Assembly: GCA_963971285.1 (NCBI GenBank)
Contig: OZ020244.1
Coordinates: 14,322,001-14,386,000, forward strand
Length of the DNA stretch: 64,000 nucleotides
Direction of reading: 5' to 3'
Origin: Astropecten irregularis
Taxonomy: Eukaryota; Echinodermata; Asteroidea; Paxillosida; Astropectinidae
This document shows positions 10,974-21,868 of the stretch, one piece after another. Position 1 is the stretch's first letter. The number at the start of each line of letters is the position of its first letter. The translations under genes and the position numbers were made by a program. Under the pieces are notes generated by a model. That model had not been told where the DNA came from. It ran no database searches and saw only the letters and a list, made by a program, of their open reading frames with translations.

Positions 10974-11807
10974 ATGGCGACACAGTCAAGCGTGTATAGC
11001 TCCTCTGATCGAGACGACGGTGCAGGCTTCCCAGACGTTGAAGATGCAACTTTTGCAAGTAGTGTGACCGTGAGTACCGATTCTGAGTCTGATGAGGAAG
11101 TGCCTCTAACTGTAACTAGACAAGCAGCTACAAAAAAGGGTCGCAAATCGTCTTGGAAAGAGAAACACATCAATGACATGGTCAACGTCATTTGTAGCAG
11201 CGAAAGGTACAAACAGAGATTGATTTTCACCAACACCAAAAACACAAAAAACGCGGAGGTATACACACAGGTACTGGAGGACATCAAGGGCTCCCAAGGC
11301 GATGATTTCCCATACAGTGTATGCCAGATGAGAAACAAATTCAAAAAACTTGTGGCTGAATGCAAGAAATTGGCTCTCACAGTAAAAACTGGAACAGGAA
11401 TAAAAAGAATCCAGGATGAGAAGAACTACGGAGCATGGTTTAACCAACTCTTCGAACTCGTCAAAACGCGAGACTCTTGCAAACCAGAAATGGCTATGGA
11501 ACCCTCTGTCAGACCATGTAACAGGAAAAGACAAGGAGATGATAATGAGCATGATTGGGATGTACCTGGTCCATCAACCTCCTTTGGTAGTACCAGCAGG
11601 GGCAATTGCAAAGAAAGGGATACGGATACACCTGAACCTGATGACACATTTTTCATACCTGTAAAAAAGGCCGCTAGGAAATCCACCAAAAAGGATGGAC
11701 AGGTTGGAAAAGCTCTGGACCTCATCAAATCCATTGTAGAAAAGGATTCCACCCAAACCATGATCGAATTTTTCCATAAAGAAAATGAGATGGACGAGGG
11801 CTCATGA
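10974..11807 (+). CDS. Harbinger accessory protein, MYB/SANT-like DNA binding
   Basis: I start at ATG 10974 because its context (AAGATGG) is better than the upstream ATG at 10941. After an acidic Ser-rich leader comes a basic GRKSSWKEKHINDMVNVI helix and a region ending in QMRNKFKKLVAECKKL and GAWFNQLFELV. This is the trihelix/MYB-SANT arrangement seen in PIF/Harbinger second proteins, which bind subterminal DNA and help import transposase. Lysine-rich stretches near the C-terminus may be nuclear signals. The frame ends in TGA at 11805-11807. A different frame immediately downstream (to 12057) reads AHELQMMQLV and a Gln-rich tail that suits the family. A single-base insertion in GAGGGCTC near 11800 would explain this, so the protein is probably truncated. 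Confidence 0.8.
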   Translation: MATQSSVYSSSDRDDGAGFPDVEDATFASSVTVSTDSESDEEVPLTVTRQAATKKGRKSSWKEKHINDMVNVICSSERYKQRLIFTNTKNTKNAEVYTQVLEDIKGSQGDDFPYSVCQMRNKFKKLVAECKKLALTVKTGTGIKRIQDEKNYGAWFNQLFELVKTRDSCKPEMAMEPSVRPCNRKRQGDDNEHDWDVPGPSTSFGSTSRGNCKERDTDTPEPDDTFFIPVKKAARKSTKKDGQVGKALDLIKSIVEKDSTQTMIEFFHKENEMDEGS

Positions 11808-12057
11808 GTTGCAGATGATGCAGTTGGTCCTGTCCAGTCAAAGACAAAACCCAGACTCCAGACCGATGCAGCAGGAAAACCAGAGCTCCCACTCTCAGCA
11901 GTACCAACTTCAAAACGACTTCCAAGCAAATATTGGACAATACGGGAGACCTTACCAAAGTGCGTACCATCCGGCCTTTACTCCTGGTGTTCAGAACATG
12001 GAACCCAACTCAACGCAGAGCCAAGGAGAAAATGCACCAAGATATCACCAGCTATGA

Positions 12058-13251
12058 TTTCATCATTGAAATATTGTTAATCTTGAACAGTCAATCGACA
12101 TTAATTTTGTGATTATTGTGTGAGCTCAACCTGATAACTGTTGTGTACATTTCAGTATTCCTGCCAAAGTTTGAAGTTGTTCTGAAATATTTGTTTTCAA
12201 ATGAAACTGAACCAGAACCCCTGCTTCAAGGGCCATGCTGATAACCCATAATTTTTTGAAAAAACCGTCACAATTGAAAGGTGTTGCTGTTCGAAAACTA
12301 ATTGAAATTGCAAGTTTTATTCAGTTACCTGTTTATAGGACTTTTCAATTACCAACTGGTGCGATTACATATTTTAGAAAGTCGTTTTCAAGTTCAGTCA
12401 ACAGTTTCTTCGGATAAAAGATGTGTTTGATTTTCCTTGACAACTTTCCTGGAAAATTAGTTACCGTTTGATTAATCAAATGAATCACTGAGGTTGGTCT
12501 TTATTTATTTTCATGCGCAAAATATCTAGTTGGGAAGTACATTGCATTACATAAATCCCAATTTCATAAGATTACCAAAACAACAGGCTTAAAGAGAAGG
12601 AAGATATTACATTGAAAGCAGATTTGTGATTTATTATGATTATTAAACCTGTACATCAATATGATTGTTCTTGTTTGCAAAAAGTGGTTGAAAACAAACA
12701 ATTAAAAAAGAAAAGAAAATAATAGTCATGTCCTTTGTGTCTTTAATGGGAGGATATAATTTTTTAAAACCTTATTTTGAACAGGGTTAAAACTCTGAGG
12801 ATTGGCTTAATTTTGTGCTACAAAAAGGTCATACCTTAAAGCTGAAAATGTGGAAAAAAAATTGAATGGATAGAATCTTTTTCCAAGGACAATTTAAACC
12901 CGTGTTTTCAAATAAATAATATTAAAAGTTGTTTAGGTCAGATTATAATTGGCAGTCATCATGTATGTTTAATGGGCCCTTTGGTGGTTTAGAGTAGATT
13001 TTCTCATAAAACAAAAAATGAATTTCTGGGAAACTCTTCAATGTAAATGAATAGAGTTTACTCTTCCTATAAGTATACTAAATGCAGGTAAACTGGGTAC
13101 TGACTTTCTTGACTTGCATGAGAAAAAATGTCCTGCAATAGCAGATGCAGCCGGGAGAGTCATCTTAATTTAGTATAGAAAGATGGAGAATGAGTAATGC
13201 TATGTTCATTTTCCATATGAAGTTATTTTTGTCGGTGTCCCTTGTTTCAGT
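12058..13251. other. Spacer between the convergent Harbinger genes
   Basis: AT-rich, about 1.2 kb, inside the transposon. It must hold both 3' UTRs and polyadenylation sites. No further open frame with family resemblance is present. Confidence 0.6.
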
Positions 13252-14556
13252 CTACTGAAGACTTTGTTTCTCCCTCCAAAACAAATCAGTGAGGCCCTTC
13301 CGTACACTCTCTGCGGCTTTGCCTGTCTGTCTTGATGGTGGAGAGAAACCCATGTGTAGTAGCTGTCTGATTCTCTCCCTGTTTCGCCTCTGTCCTGTGA
13401 TGGGGTCAATTGTGAGGTCCAGCTTTCTCCAAATTACGTCGTTCCTGTCTATACAGATGTTGTGAAGTACGATGCAACTTAAGGTGACTGTACGGACAAG
13501 CTCTGGGGTACTCTCACTTTTACGGTGCAAGATCCTCCATCTACCTTTCAGTTGCCCATAAGCTGCCTCTGTAATCATGCGCGCTCTGCTGAGTCGGTAA
13601 TTAAAGTATTTCTGTTCAGGTGTGAGAACGGCGTGAGTATATGGCTTCATCAGCCATGTTTGCAAAGGGAAAGCAGAGTCTCCAAGAATTAATGGTGGAA
13701 TATTCACTCCCCTAACGTTTTGTGCAATTGGTGGAAGTATTTCATCTTGACCCAACTCTTTCCATAGTTTGGTCGATTGAAGGATAATGGAGTCGTGAGA
13801 GTTTCCAGGGAACCCGCAACTGGCCCAAATGAAGCGGTATCTTGCATCTACCATCCCCATGAGAACAATAGAGTAGAAATTTTTGAAGTTGTGATACTCC
13901 TTGCATGCTTCTAGCCCACCAGCAGGACATTTGATAGGGATGTGACATCCATCTATCGCTGACCAGCAATACGGGAATTGCCACAGTTCTTCCATATCCA
14001 ATATTTTGTCTGTGAATTGCGTTTCGTCGACAGGAAAATGATTCGCAACTGAGACGTCCCAAAGGTTTTCAACGATTGATGCAGCCACTTCCCTAACAAT
14101 GACTGAAACAGTTGATGGTGCAATCCCTGCCATTTCGGCAATAGTGTAATGGTAATCGCCACGTCCGAGACGATAAAGGCAGATACCGAGTCTGAAGTCC
14201 GGTGAAATGGGAACTTCTGCTGTGGTCTCGCGTTCAAGATCATGCCTTATATGGTCCAGGATATACTGAAATGTGTCCTTGGAGACCCTAAATGTTTTTT
14301 TAAACCTCTTATCAGAATATGTGTCTTTGATAAATTCAAACCACTTACTGGTATTCCTTTTTAGGCGCCGGCAAGACCGGTGAACCACTGTTTTTTCTTT
14401 AGATAAGAGCAGAAGAACGATAAGACAGAGTACGACTGCGTTTTTTTTGTGAAGCATACTAGTCAAGACGGTTTGCTGCAGGAAAGTCCGCCTTCTCCGG
14501 GCTGCTCTAATCAAGTTCAGCATTACAAAATCACGCTTCCGGGTTCTGTCGGCCAT
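13252..14556 (-). CDS. PIF/Harbinger DDE transposase
   Basis: An uninterrupted 434-residue frame starting at ATG 14556 (context ACATGGC). A helix-turn-helix-like segment lies at residues 139-154 (IAEMAGIAPSTVSVIV). The DDE_Tnp_4-type nuclease core shows SAIDGCHIPI (D202), FPGNSHDS (around 255), LGDSAFPL (D293) and ARMITEAAYGQLKGRWRIL (E330). The D293-to-E330 spacing of 36 residues fits the family, as does the conserved VLHNICI near 363. The enzyme would cut and join the 38-bp terminal repeats at TWA targets. All catalytic residues are present and the length is normal, so the gene looks functional. The partner gene 10974-11807 is convergent. Confidence 0.95.
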   Translation of the reverse strand: MADRTRKRDFVMLNLIRAARRRRTFLQQTVLTSMLHKKNAVVLCLIVLLLLSKEKTVVHRSCRRLKRNTSKWFEFIKDTYSDKRFKKTFRVSKDTFQYILDHIRHDLERETTAEVPISPDFRLGICLYRLGRGDYHYTIAEMAGIAPSTVSVIVREVAASIVENLWDVSVANHFPVDETQFTDKILDMEELWQFPYCWSAIDGCHIPIKCPAGGLEACKEYHNFKNFYSIVLMGMVDARYRFIWASCGFPGNSHDSIILQSTKLWKELGQDEILPPIAQNVRGVNIPPLILGDSAFPLQTWLMKPYTHAVLTPEQKYFNYRLSRARMITEAAYGQLKGRWRILHRKSESTPELVRTVTLSCIVLHNICIDRNDVIWRKLDLTIDPITGQRRNRERIRQLLHMGFSPPSRQTGKAAESVRKGLTDLFWREKQSLQ

Positions 14557-14670
14557 GTTGCGTTTCTGTTTGTTGCACTCGACTGTGACATGACGTAATT
14601 TACAATTAAGTTCGACGTCTAGCGCAACTGCCGCGCTATTGCCGTGCTACTGCCGCACTCAAATGAATTA

Positions 14671-14708
14671 AGTTCGGCACGGCAGTAGCACGGCGTATAG
14701 TCTAGGCC
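14671..14708 (-). repeat. Harbinger right terminal inverted repeat
   Basis: Perfect 38-base inverted match to 10621-10658. Inside it (14627-14670) lie extra copies of GCCGTGCTACTGCCG-like sequence, mirroring the left subterminal motifs. Confidence 0.95.
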
Positions 14709-14711
14709 TAA

Positions 14712-15950
14712 GTAGTATACACTGGTGAGTCATCAGCATACATGGCTAACTGTGATGAGACAGAGTCGGGCAGATCATTAATATATAGAAGAAATAATGA
14801 TGGGCCCAGAACAGAGCCCTGAGGAACACCTGCATTAATACGATGAATGGAAGAGGAATAGCCCTCGAGCACCACAGAGAACTGACGTTCAATGAGAAAG
14901 CTAGAAATTAGATTTAACAGATTGCCAGATATGCCATAAGACTTCAATTTATGGATGAGCCCTCTGTGCCAAACTTTGTCAAAGGCCTTTGATATGTCAA
15001 GGGCAACAAGCCTAGCTTCACCACGTCGATCTAAAGCTCTATTGATGTGTTCCGTTATCAGGGATATGATGTCTGCTGTTGACCGTGAATGACGGAAGCC
15101 ATACTGAACATCTGTCAGGAGCTCGTGTTCTTCAAGATAATCTATGAGTTGCTGGTTAATAAGGCTTTCAAAAACCTTACTCATAATGGAAGAAGGCTTA
15201 TGGGCCGATAGTTGGAGGGGTCAGACTTCTCACCCGAGCCCTTGAAAACAGGAACAACAGAGGCCAGCTTCCAATTAGATGGAAACACTGAATGTGTTAG
15301 GCAAATATTGTACAGTTTGGAGAGGATAGAGGAAAGTTCTGGTGAACACATCTTCAGTACAATTGCAGGGATTCGTTCAGGTCCTGAGGCTTTTGAGGTG
15401 TCAAGATGATTGATGACTTTAGCTACCATCTTAGGTGTGATGTTAATCCTAGATAAACTGCTGTCGACACGAGAAGGACAGTCGGGCAGGTTTCGGCCTT
15501 GGTCATCAAGTGTGGAGTTTGCTGCAAAACGATCAGCAAAAAGGTTGATTTTATCAGAGGGAGAGGTGAGGACTTCAGGCCCATTAAAGAGAACAGGAAT
15601 AGTGGACTTGCTTCTATTAAGGACGCTATTTGCAATTCTCCAAAAATCTCTGGAGCCAAGACGTTGAGTTGAGATGGACTCATGAACAGAATCTGCATAA
15701 TGACGTTTGGCGTTTTCCAATACCTTCTTGCAGTTGTTTCTAACAAGGCGAAATTGATGGAGGGTCTCCCTTAATCCATCTCTATGAAATTGATGGAAAT
15801 AATGGTCTCGATGGCAGATAGCAGCAGCACATGCAGGAGTGAACCATCATTTCCATTTCTATGAAATTGATGGAAATAATGGTTTCGATGGCAGATAGCA
15901 GCAGCACATGCAGGGGTGAACCATGGCTGGGAGTGTACTGCTGTGTGTGC
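14712..15950 (-). pseudogene. LINE reverse transcriptase, 5'-truncated part
   Basis: On the minus strand from about 15945: HSQPWFTPACAAAICHR, then a linker with NAKRHYADS and DFWRIANSVL, then the reverse transcriptase with SKASGPERIPA, NYRPISLLPL, YGFRHSRSTADI, ALDISKAFDKVWH, AGVPQGSVLGP and the YADD active site near 14725. Typical of the Jockey/CR1 group of non-LTR elements. There is no endonuclease upstream, so the copy is 5' truncated. A one-base loss around 15183 shifts frame between SLLPL and SKVFESL. The domain is cut after YADD by the Harbinger insertion and resumes at 10617. Confidence 0.9.
15781..15934 (-). repeat. 77-bp tandem duplication inside the LINE
   Basis: 15781-15857 and 15858-15934 are near-identical direct copies starting TCTATGAAATTGATG. 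The duplication is not a multiple of three and so adds a further frame break to the LINE coding region. Confidence 0.9.
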
Positions 15951-16214
15951 TTCATACATGCTGCTCTGTGATTGGTCAGTTAATATTGAGGGCGCTGTGC
16001 TTGGAGTTTGCCTCTTGTGGAAACAAAGTAAATTTGATTTTGGGCTTTTTGGAACAGAAGCAATTTTTATAGACGGGATTTCGAAGGGATATAGTTCTTT
16101 TTGAAAACCATCAGTAACAGACAATATACCTCTGGGGTAGAGCTGATGTTTTTTGCTACTAACTCAAAATGAGGAAAAAGTGGATTTAGTCCCTTTTGGA
16201 AATGACCTCTTCAC

Positions 16215-16970
16215 ATGCCCATGTATAAACAACTGGCCCAGATGGATGAAGCAACATTCAGCCGACTATCTAAACTAATGGATTGGGCGTACACCATTGC
16301 CTACACAGAGCCGCCCTTCTCAATATTTGAAACACTTCTACATGGTGTTGATGTTGGTAATTCTTATGCGAATGACAAAGCTTGCCGAATGTTTAATGCA
16401 GAGATTGGTGGCACCATGAGAGATGACCTCATCAAAGTCTTGACAAAGGAGCCATGCTATTGCTCTGTGATGTTTGATGGGAGCACAGATAAAACACTTT
16501 CTGAGAAAGAGATCATCAGCGTAAAGGTGATTGACGATGGATTGCCAACAATTAAACTTGTTGGTATAACTGAACCAGCAAGAGGCAATGCTGAGGCAAT
16601 ACTGAATTCAATCAAAATTTGGATATTCACAACTGTCTTGTAGCATGTGCAACTGATGATGCATCAGTGAACTTTGGAAAGAACAGTGGGGTTTTAACCA
16701 GGCTTCAGAAAACTGCTCCATGGATGTTGACTTATGAGCATCTATTACATGTACAAACGTTCTGCAAAACGATGGAAAGAGCTCAAAGATACTGGAGACG
16801 CCCTGGATGAGCATATCCTGAAACCAGTCCGTGCCCAGGGCACCCGCTGGGTTGACCACCGGAGAAAGGCCCTAGCTGTTCTATCCAAAGATAACAGCTG
16901 CCTTGTTCACCAATTTGAGGAGGCGGCATCTAGTCTGAGGAAAGACATACACTGTAAAAAATTGCTGTAA
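16215..16970 (+). pseudogene. hAT-derived ZNF862-like gene, middle portion, broken
   Basis: The frame 16215-16643 reads DWAYTIAYTEPPFS, NDKACRMF and a CSVMFDGSTDKTLSEKEI block with a first catalytic-type Asp. This matches the transposase-like region of ZNF862-type, hAT-derived proteins. After a frame shift near 16615 it continues as HNCLVACATDDASVNFGKN and LLHV, and after another as SAKRWKELKDTGD and GTRWVDHRRKAL. No introns are needed across this stretch. At least two frameshifts make it a pseudogene. It ends where a short repeat beginning CACTGTAAAAAATTG starts (about 16950), and the gypsy 5' LTR follows. Confidence 0.75.
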
Positions 16971-16982
16971 TTTTGACAGTAT

Positions 16983-17877
16983 TGTAGCGAAAATGTGTTT
17001 ACTCTTATGTATTTTGTTTACTCACGTTCGTCTCCTAAGTTGTGCTAATGCTTAATGCGCAAGTGCATGCTTTGCTGCCGCACGGAGCACTATTGGGCGC
17101 TATTATTGTTTGTTATCGTGGGAAGTTATATTTCGCTTACGCTTAATGCACAGTTGGGCGCTTTTAGGCGCGCGCACCTTTGGGCGATATTTATCCTATC
17201 ATTGGGCGCGTTGCTCATAGCCTCTGCGTTCACGGCGCACACTTTTCACTTCTTTGTAGCCCAAATCGCCGCGGGAAGTTCAAGTTCAATAAGTTTGTTG
17301 CTAGGGACGGGGCTTGCCAAATTGCTGTCGTGGGATTCGGACGTATAATTATTCATTGCTGCTACATTTGTTGATCACTTTTAGTCTAATTCGCCTTTAT
17401 ATTCCGAATTGATCAGCTAGGAGGATTTGTGGGTGAGTGATTTATCTTTATTTCATATCAACTGAACTAGATTGCTATTTGCGGGTTTTTAGAGGGATAA
17501 ATTGGGGGTTATTTGTGGTCATTAATTGGACACCTTCAACCGGAGGTCCGATCAGTTAATTGCACCTCCATAAAATTATTGAGAGTGCTTATTTTTCAAG
17601 GTGTCAAGTCTGATTAAATTTGTTGCCTTTATAACTGTGTTCATTATTAGCTGTTCCCTTGATTCAGGGTTGGCATTTAAAAAATAAATTATTAATTGCT
17701 CCTTTGAATTTTACAACTTGTGTCTCGTTGTTGCTTCTTACTTGGTCGTCCATTTATCCCATAAATGAGGATATTTTTTCCTTAAACGAATTGTCCCCGC
17801 AGGTTATGCTTAGCCGCTCGAGTGTAGCCTGTTTATTTAGAAAAAAAATATTTCTACTGGACCTCTCGGCTGTTACA
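16983..17877 (+). repeat. 5' LTR of the gypsy element
   Basis: 895 bp, beginning TGTAGCG and ending GTTACA. Homologous along its length to 50841-51669, with indels, the largest near 17690-17770, which is missing from the 3' copy. A TTGGGCGC motif recurs in its first 250 bases. Confidence 0.93.
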
Positions 17878-17879
17878 AA

Positions 17880-17897
17880 TGGTGTCAGAAGTGGGAT
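17880..17897 (+). other. Primer-binding site (tRNA-Leu type)
   Basis: TGGTGTCAGAAGTGGGAT lies two bases after the LTR end and is complementary to the CCA-tailed 3' end of an animal leucine tRNA (from recall of tRNA-Leu-CAA). It would prime minus-strand synthesis. Confidence 0.8.
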
Positions 17898-18277
17898 TTT
17901 TATGGGAATAAATTCGGACGAGACTAAGAAAGAGGAGCAACAATTTTGGGGGAATAATTTCACCTTCGATATATTGAGAGCGTGAGTGAGTTTTTATACC
18001 TCCGTGGTGGCGCTGTCCGGCCGGTGAGGCGCCATTAGAGAGCGTGTAATCCCCATTCGTTGTGTGTGTGTTATCAATAAAATAATTTGTAGAGGGTTAT
18101 ATTATAATTAAGTTCAGTTGTCTGCGATTTATTTATTTTGTGCATATGGCCTAAACCTTTCTTGTGTCTTTTGTTGGAGGCGCTATCACCGTGTTAGATA
18201 TTGAACACGAATAGTAAAAATAACTATAATAATAATCTTGCTGTGGTTACGGCAAGTGTGAGTGAGTGTTCAATATT

Positions 18278-19578
18278 ATGGAAGATAAGGCGATAGCCGT
18301 TACGTCCTCTCCTTTGAGTGGTGAACCCACCAAGGACGAGGTAGAGTTAAGTAAGCTCTTGCGGCAGATGAAATTGCAAGAAAAAGATCTGCAACGTTCC
18401 CTAGATGAATTATCGAGGAAACGGCAGCAATCTGGCAAGCCCCGAGCAGAAGACACAGAAGATCTGCTCGGTTCATTTTTACAACCGGATGAAGAAGATC
18501 CGGAAAGGGAGCAGAAAGTGCACGCTGGAGGGACGCCTCCGGGTGGTGAAGAGGGGAGGGAGGAAGCGCCTCCCACTCCGTTACCAGTAGTTGGAGCTCC
18601 GGGGTATGCAAATGCAGATTTACATACAGAAAAGGGCAAAGGCCCTTGACCCTTGTGTAGGGTTGGACAGGGTTTTATGGATCAACCAGTGGATGCGGGC
18701 TTGAATGGGGCGATAGGTCGCCCCAATATAATGCCCGATCGGTTTGATGGTAAAGCCCCTTGGAAGGATTACCGTCGCCATTTTGAGGCTTGCAAGTTAG
18801 CCAATGGTTGGAACGGAAATCAGGCCGTTGTGTTTCTGGCCGCTAGTTTGAGGGGCACCGCATTGAGCGTGCTCGGAAGTTCTAATAGGGAAGGGGGGCA
18901 ACCATCACTCAAGTATGGTAAGTTGCTTGGGTTACTGGAGGCCCATTTTGGGCCGGGCCAGATGGCCGAAAACTACCTTATGGAACTTCGGTCTCGCAAA
19001 CAGGGTGTAAACGTGTCCCTGCGAGATCTTGGACAGGCAATACGAGAACTTGTGGTTCTTACCTATCCAGAGTTTGATGAAGAAGGCCGAGATCGCTTAG
19101 CGCGAGGCCACTTCACCGATGCCATTACGCGTCAGTCAGTTCGAGAGGGTATTTTCAGGGGACAGCCCCGAACCCTCGATGAGGCCATCAGAGCCGCCTT
19201 GGCCACTGAAACTTCGAAAAAATTGAATCTATGAGGGAAGATCCAAAGAAATCGAAGTATTGCAGGGCGAGCGAAACTAGTGGGGAAAAACAGCTTATGG
19301 ATAAAATAATGCAAGCTGTTTCTGTACAACTAAGGGAGTTTCATGATACCAATAACTCAGCGAACATGACTAAAACCGCAAAAAGGGGGATTATTGGGAA
19401 GCAGGCGAGGTTGATCTGCTATGAGTGTCAAGGAGTAGGCCACTTTGCTAGAGAGTGCCCTTTTACTCCCGCCCGTAGTGTCGGAAAGACGCAGGGAAAC
19501 GATCTCCGGTCGACTCTGGGCCCAGAGAGAAGACCGCAAGACAAGGACGCGGGCCACAGGGGAAATTTCCCCGCATAG
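18278..19578 (+). pseudogene. gag: gypsy gag, broken
   Basis: Starts at ATG 18278 (MEDKAIAV). The N-terminal part is charged and predicted coiled-coil (LLRQMKLQEKDLQRSLDEL), then Pro/Gly-rich. A TGA at 18647-18649 interrupts, and the same frame resumes with the capsid (PDRFDGKAPWKDY, WNGNQAVVFLAASLRG, LREL-type helices, ARGHFTDAI). It ends at TGA 19232-19234, and a shifted frame (19231-19578) carries the nucleocapsid with a canonical CCHC knuckle, CYECQGVGHFAREC. Gag would form the particle and bind RNA. The internal stop and the frameshift disable this copy. Confidence 0.85.
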
Positions 19579-19652
19579 AAGAAAATCATCAAGCCGCAAA
19601 TAGGACAGAAGAACGTCTTAAATGCAATTAATTACCGAAACGGGGCCTTTAT

Positions 19653-21160
19653 GTGGAAGGTACTATCCTGTCGACTAATGTTCCATTTCTGGTTGACACG
19701 GGGTCAACCGATACGATTATTTCTAGCTGGGTGTATGACCAAATACCTAAAGAAAAACGTCCCATACTAAAGGAAAAAGATATTCGTGTTCGGCAAGCAA
19801 ATGGAAGCCCTATGGGAAATATACTTGGCACCGCAGAAATAGAAATACAAATTGGTCACACGACCGTTTCGGTGTGTGCAGTATTTGCTGACTTACCAGT
19901 ATCTGCAATATTGGGCATGGATTTCTTATTGCCCGTTAAAGCAGAGTTAAATCTCTGTTCGCTTGAACTCAATATTGACGGAGAGCGAATACCATATGTG
20001 GATCAGAACTGCATTCCATTCTGTTTCCGCGTTATAGTTGAAGAAACTACGACAATACCAGCCGGTCACGAAGCAATAGTGCCAGGCTGCATTAAGACAA
20101 AGGGAGAAGAAATAACCCTGGGCTTAATAGAACCAGTGGAAAATGGGGGTGAGTTATTGAAACAAGGATTAGTACTTGCCAGAACACTTGTTCGTGCAGA
20201 ACAAGATGTGGTAGGTTTGCGGGTGTATAACCCGGGGACAAATGAGCGTGTGCTGCGCTGTGGTGTAACAGCTGGCAAGCTGACAGAAGTAGAGGCCAAG
20301 GACATAGGCCAAGAAGAATATCAACGGATTCCCAAGGAGGTGACGGAATTAAAAGAGGGAGGGGTTCCGTCACACCTCAGGGATTTTTTCGAACGAGCCA
20401 CTACCAGCCTACCGTTACACCATCATGGTGCGGTTAGGAAATTGTTGTGTGATTTTGAAGACATTTTCTCCAAGGGCGATGACGATATTGGCCGAACCGG
20501 GTTAGTGAAACGTCCAATAGAAACGGGCAATAACCGACCAATTAAACAAAGACTGCGAAGGCAACCTCCATGTCACCAAGAGGAAATTGCCAAACAGGTT
20601 GACAATCTGCTGGATAGGGGGATAATAGAGAGATCAGATAGTCCGTGGGCCTCTAATGTCGTTCTTGTAACCAAGAAGGACGGTTCCAAGAGATTCTGTG
20701 TCGATTACAGAAATTTGAACTCAGTGACAATTAAAGATGCATATCCCGTCATTTTCCCGTGCCTAAAAATGACGACACCCTTGATGCTTTGTCAGGGGCA
20801 AAGTGGTTTACAACCCTAGATCTTGCTTCGGGCTACTGGCAAGTTGAAATCGAAGACGAAGCCAAACAGAAGTCGGCATTTGTGGTGAGAGGGGAACTGT
20901 ACATTTGGAAAGTTATGCCTTTCGGGTTGTGCAATGCTCCAGCCACTTTTGAAAGACTTATGGAACGAGTGGTCACTGGTCTTCAGTGGCAAACACTCCT
21001 AGTGTACCTGGACGATATAATCGTCTATAGGAAAACCATAGAAGAAGAGCTAACCAGATTGAGGGAAGTGTTAAACAGATTGCGGGGGGCGAACCTTAAA
21101 TTGAAACCCGCGAAATGTCACCTGTTTAAGAAGAGAGTCAAATACCTTGGTATTGTATGA
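19653..21160 (+). pseudogene. pol: gypsy protease and reverse transcriptase, broken
   Basis: The first frame (19653-20819) has the retropepsin DTG at residues 15-17 and the AILGMDFL flap-region motif, then a linker and the reverse transcriptase fingers (LLDRGIIERSDSPWAS, KRFCVDYRNLN). A frameshift near 20755 moves the palm into the next frame (20759-21160), which shows LDLASGYWQV (first Asp), MPFGLCNAPATF and the YLDD site near 21010. A short insertion around 21159-21185 (an ATGTATCATGACATGTATC-like stretch) then breaks the connection domain. Catalytic residues are conserved but no single frame can produce the enzyme. Confidence 0.9.
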
Positions 21161-21185
21161 AAATGTATCATGACATGTATCTGAA

Positions 21186-21868
21186 AATGGTATCGCAACT
21201 GATCCAGATAAGGTTGCAGCAATAAAAGACTGACCTACACCAACCAATGTAAAGGAGGTCAGAAGTTTTGTAGGCCTTGCTTCTTATACTCTAGAAGGTT
21301 TATAAGAGGGTTCGCTGACATAGCACGACCCCTTCATCGACTGACAGAGAAATCCCGAGACTTTGAGTGGGACGAAAATTGCGAGAGGTCTTTTCAGACT
21401 CTCCGCGGTTGTTTACTAGAGGCACCAATTCTTGCCTATCCCCAACCAACGGCACAGTATATTCTTGACACAGACGCAAGTGGGGTTGGAATAGGCGCCG
21501 TACTCTCCCAGATCCAAGACGGGATGGAACGGGTAATTGCCTATGCCAGTCGAGCCTTGTCAAGGCCTGAACGCAATTATTGTTTAACTCGTAGAGAACT
21601 GCTTGCTGTAGTGTTCTTTCTCAGATTTTTCAGACAGTACCTATACGGGAATAAAATTACCATCAGAACCGACCACGGATCTCTTCGTTGGTTGACAAAC
21701 TTCCGTAATCCCGAAGGCCAGCTTGCTAGATGGTTGGAGGTTATTGGGGAGTACGATTATTCCATTATCCACCGACCCGGACTACGGCATTCTAATGCTG
21801 ACAGCCTCTCAAGGCAGCCCTGCCGCCAATGTGCATGGTATGGGAACAGACGAAGCATTAGAAAATGA
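21186..21868 (+). pseudogene. gypsy RT connection and RNase H
   Basis: After the break the sequence reads VKEVRSFVGLASY and, across another shift, IARPLHRLTEKS. The RNase H domain then shows ILDTDASGVGIG, RRELLAVVFFL, IRTDHGSLRWL and RHSNADSLSR, which supply the expected D-E-D-D set. An in-frame TGA lies near 21230. The RNase H frame ends at 21868 and overlaps the start of the integrase frame (21723). Confidence 0.88.

Larger units (their letters stand above)
10618..14711. mobile_element. PIF/Harbinger DNA transposon, nearly complete
   Basis: The element proper is 10621-14708 (4088 bp), with 38-bp perfect terminal inverted repeats (GGCCTAGACTATACG...). It is flanked by TAA at 10618-10620 and 14709-14711, the 3-bp duplication typical of this superfamily. 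Inside are two convergent genes: a MYB/SANT-like DNA-binding protein (plus) and a DDE transposase (minus). Subterminal regions repeat GGCACGGC and GCCGTGCC, likely transposase-binding sites. It interrupts a LINE reverse transcriptase. Removing it with one TAA leaves the LINE frame continuous across the site. Confidence 0.95.
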
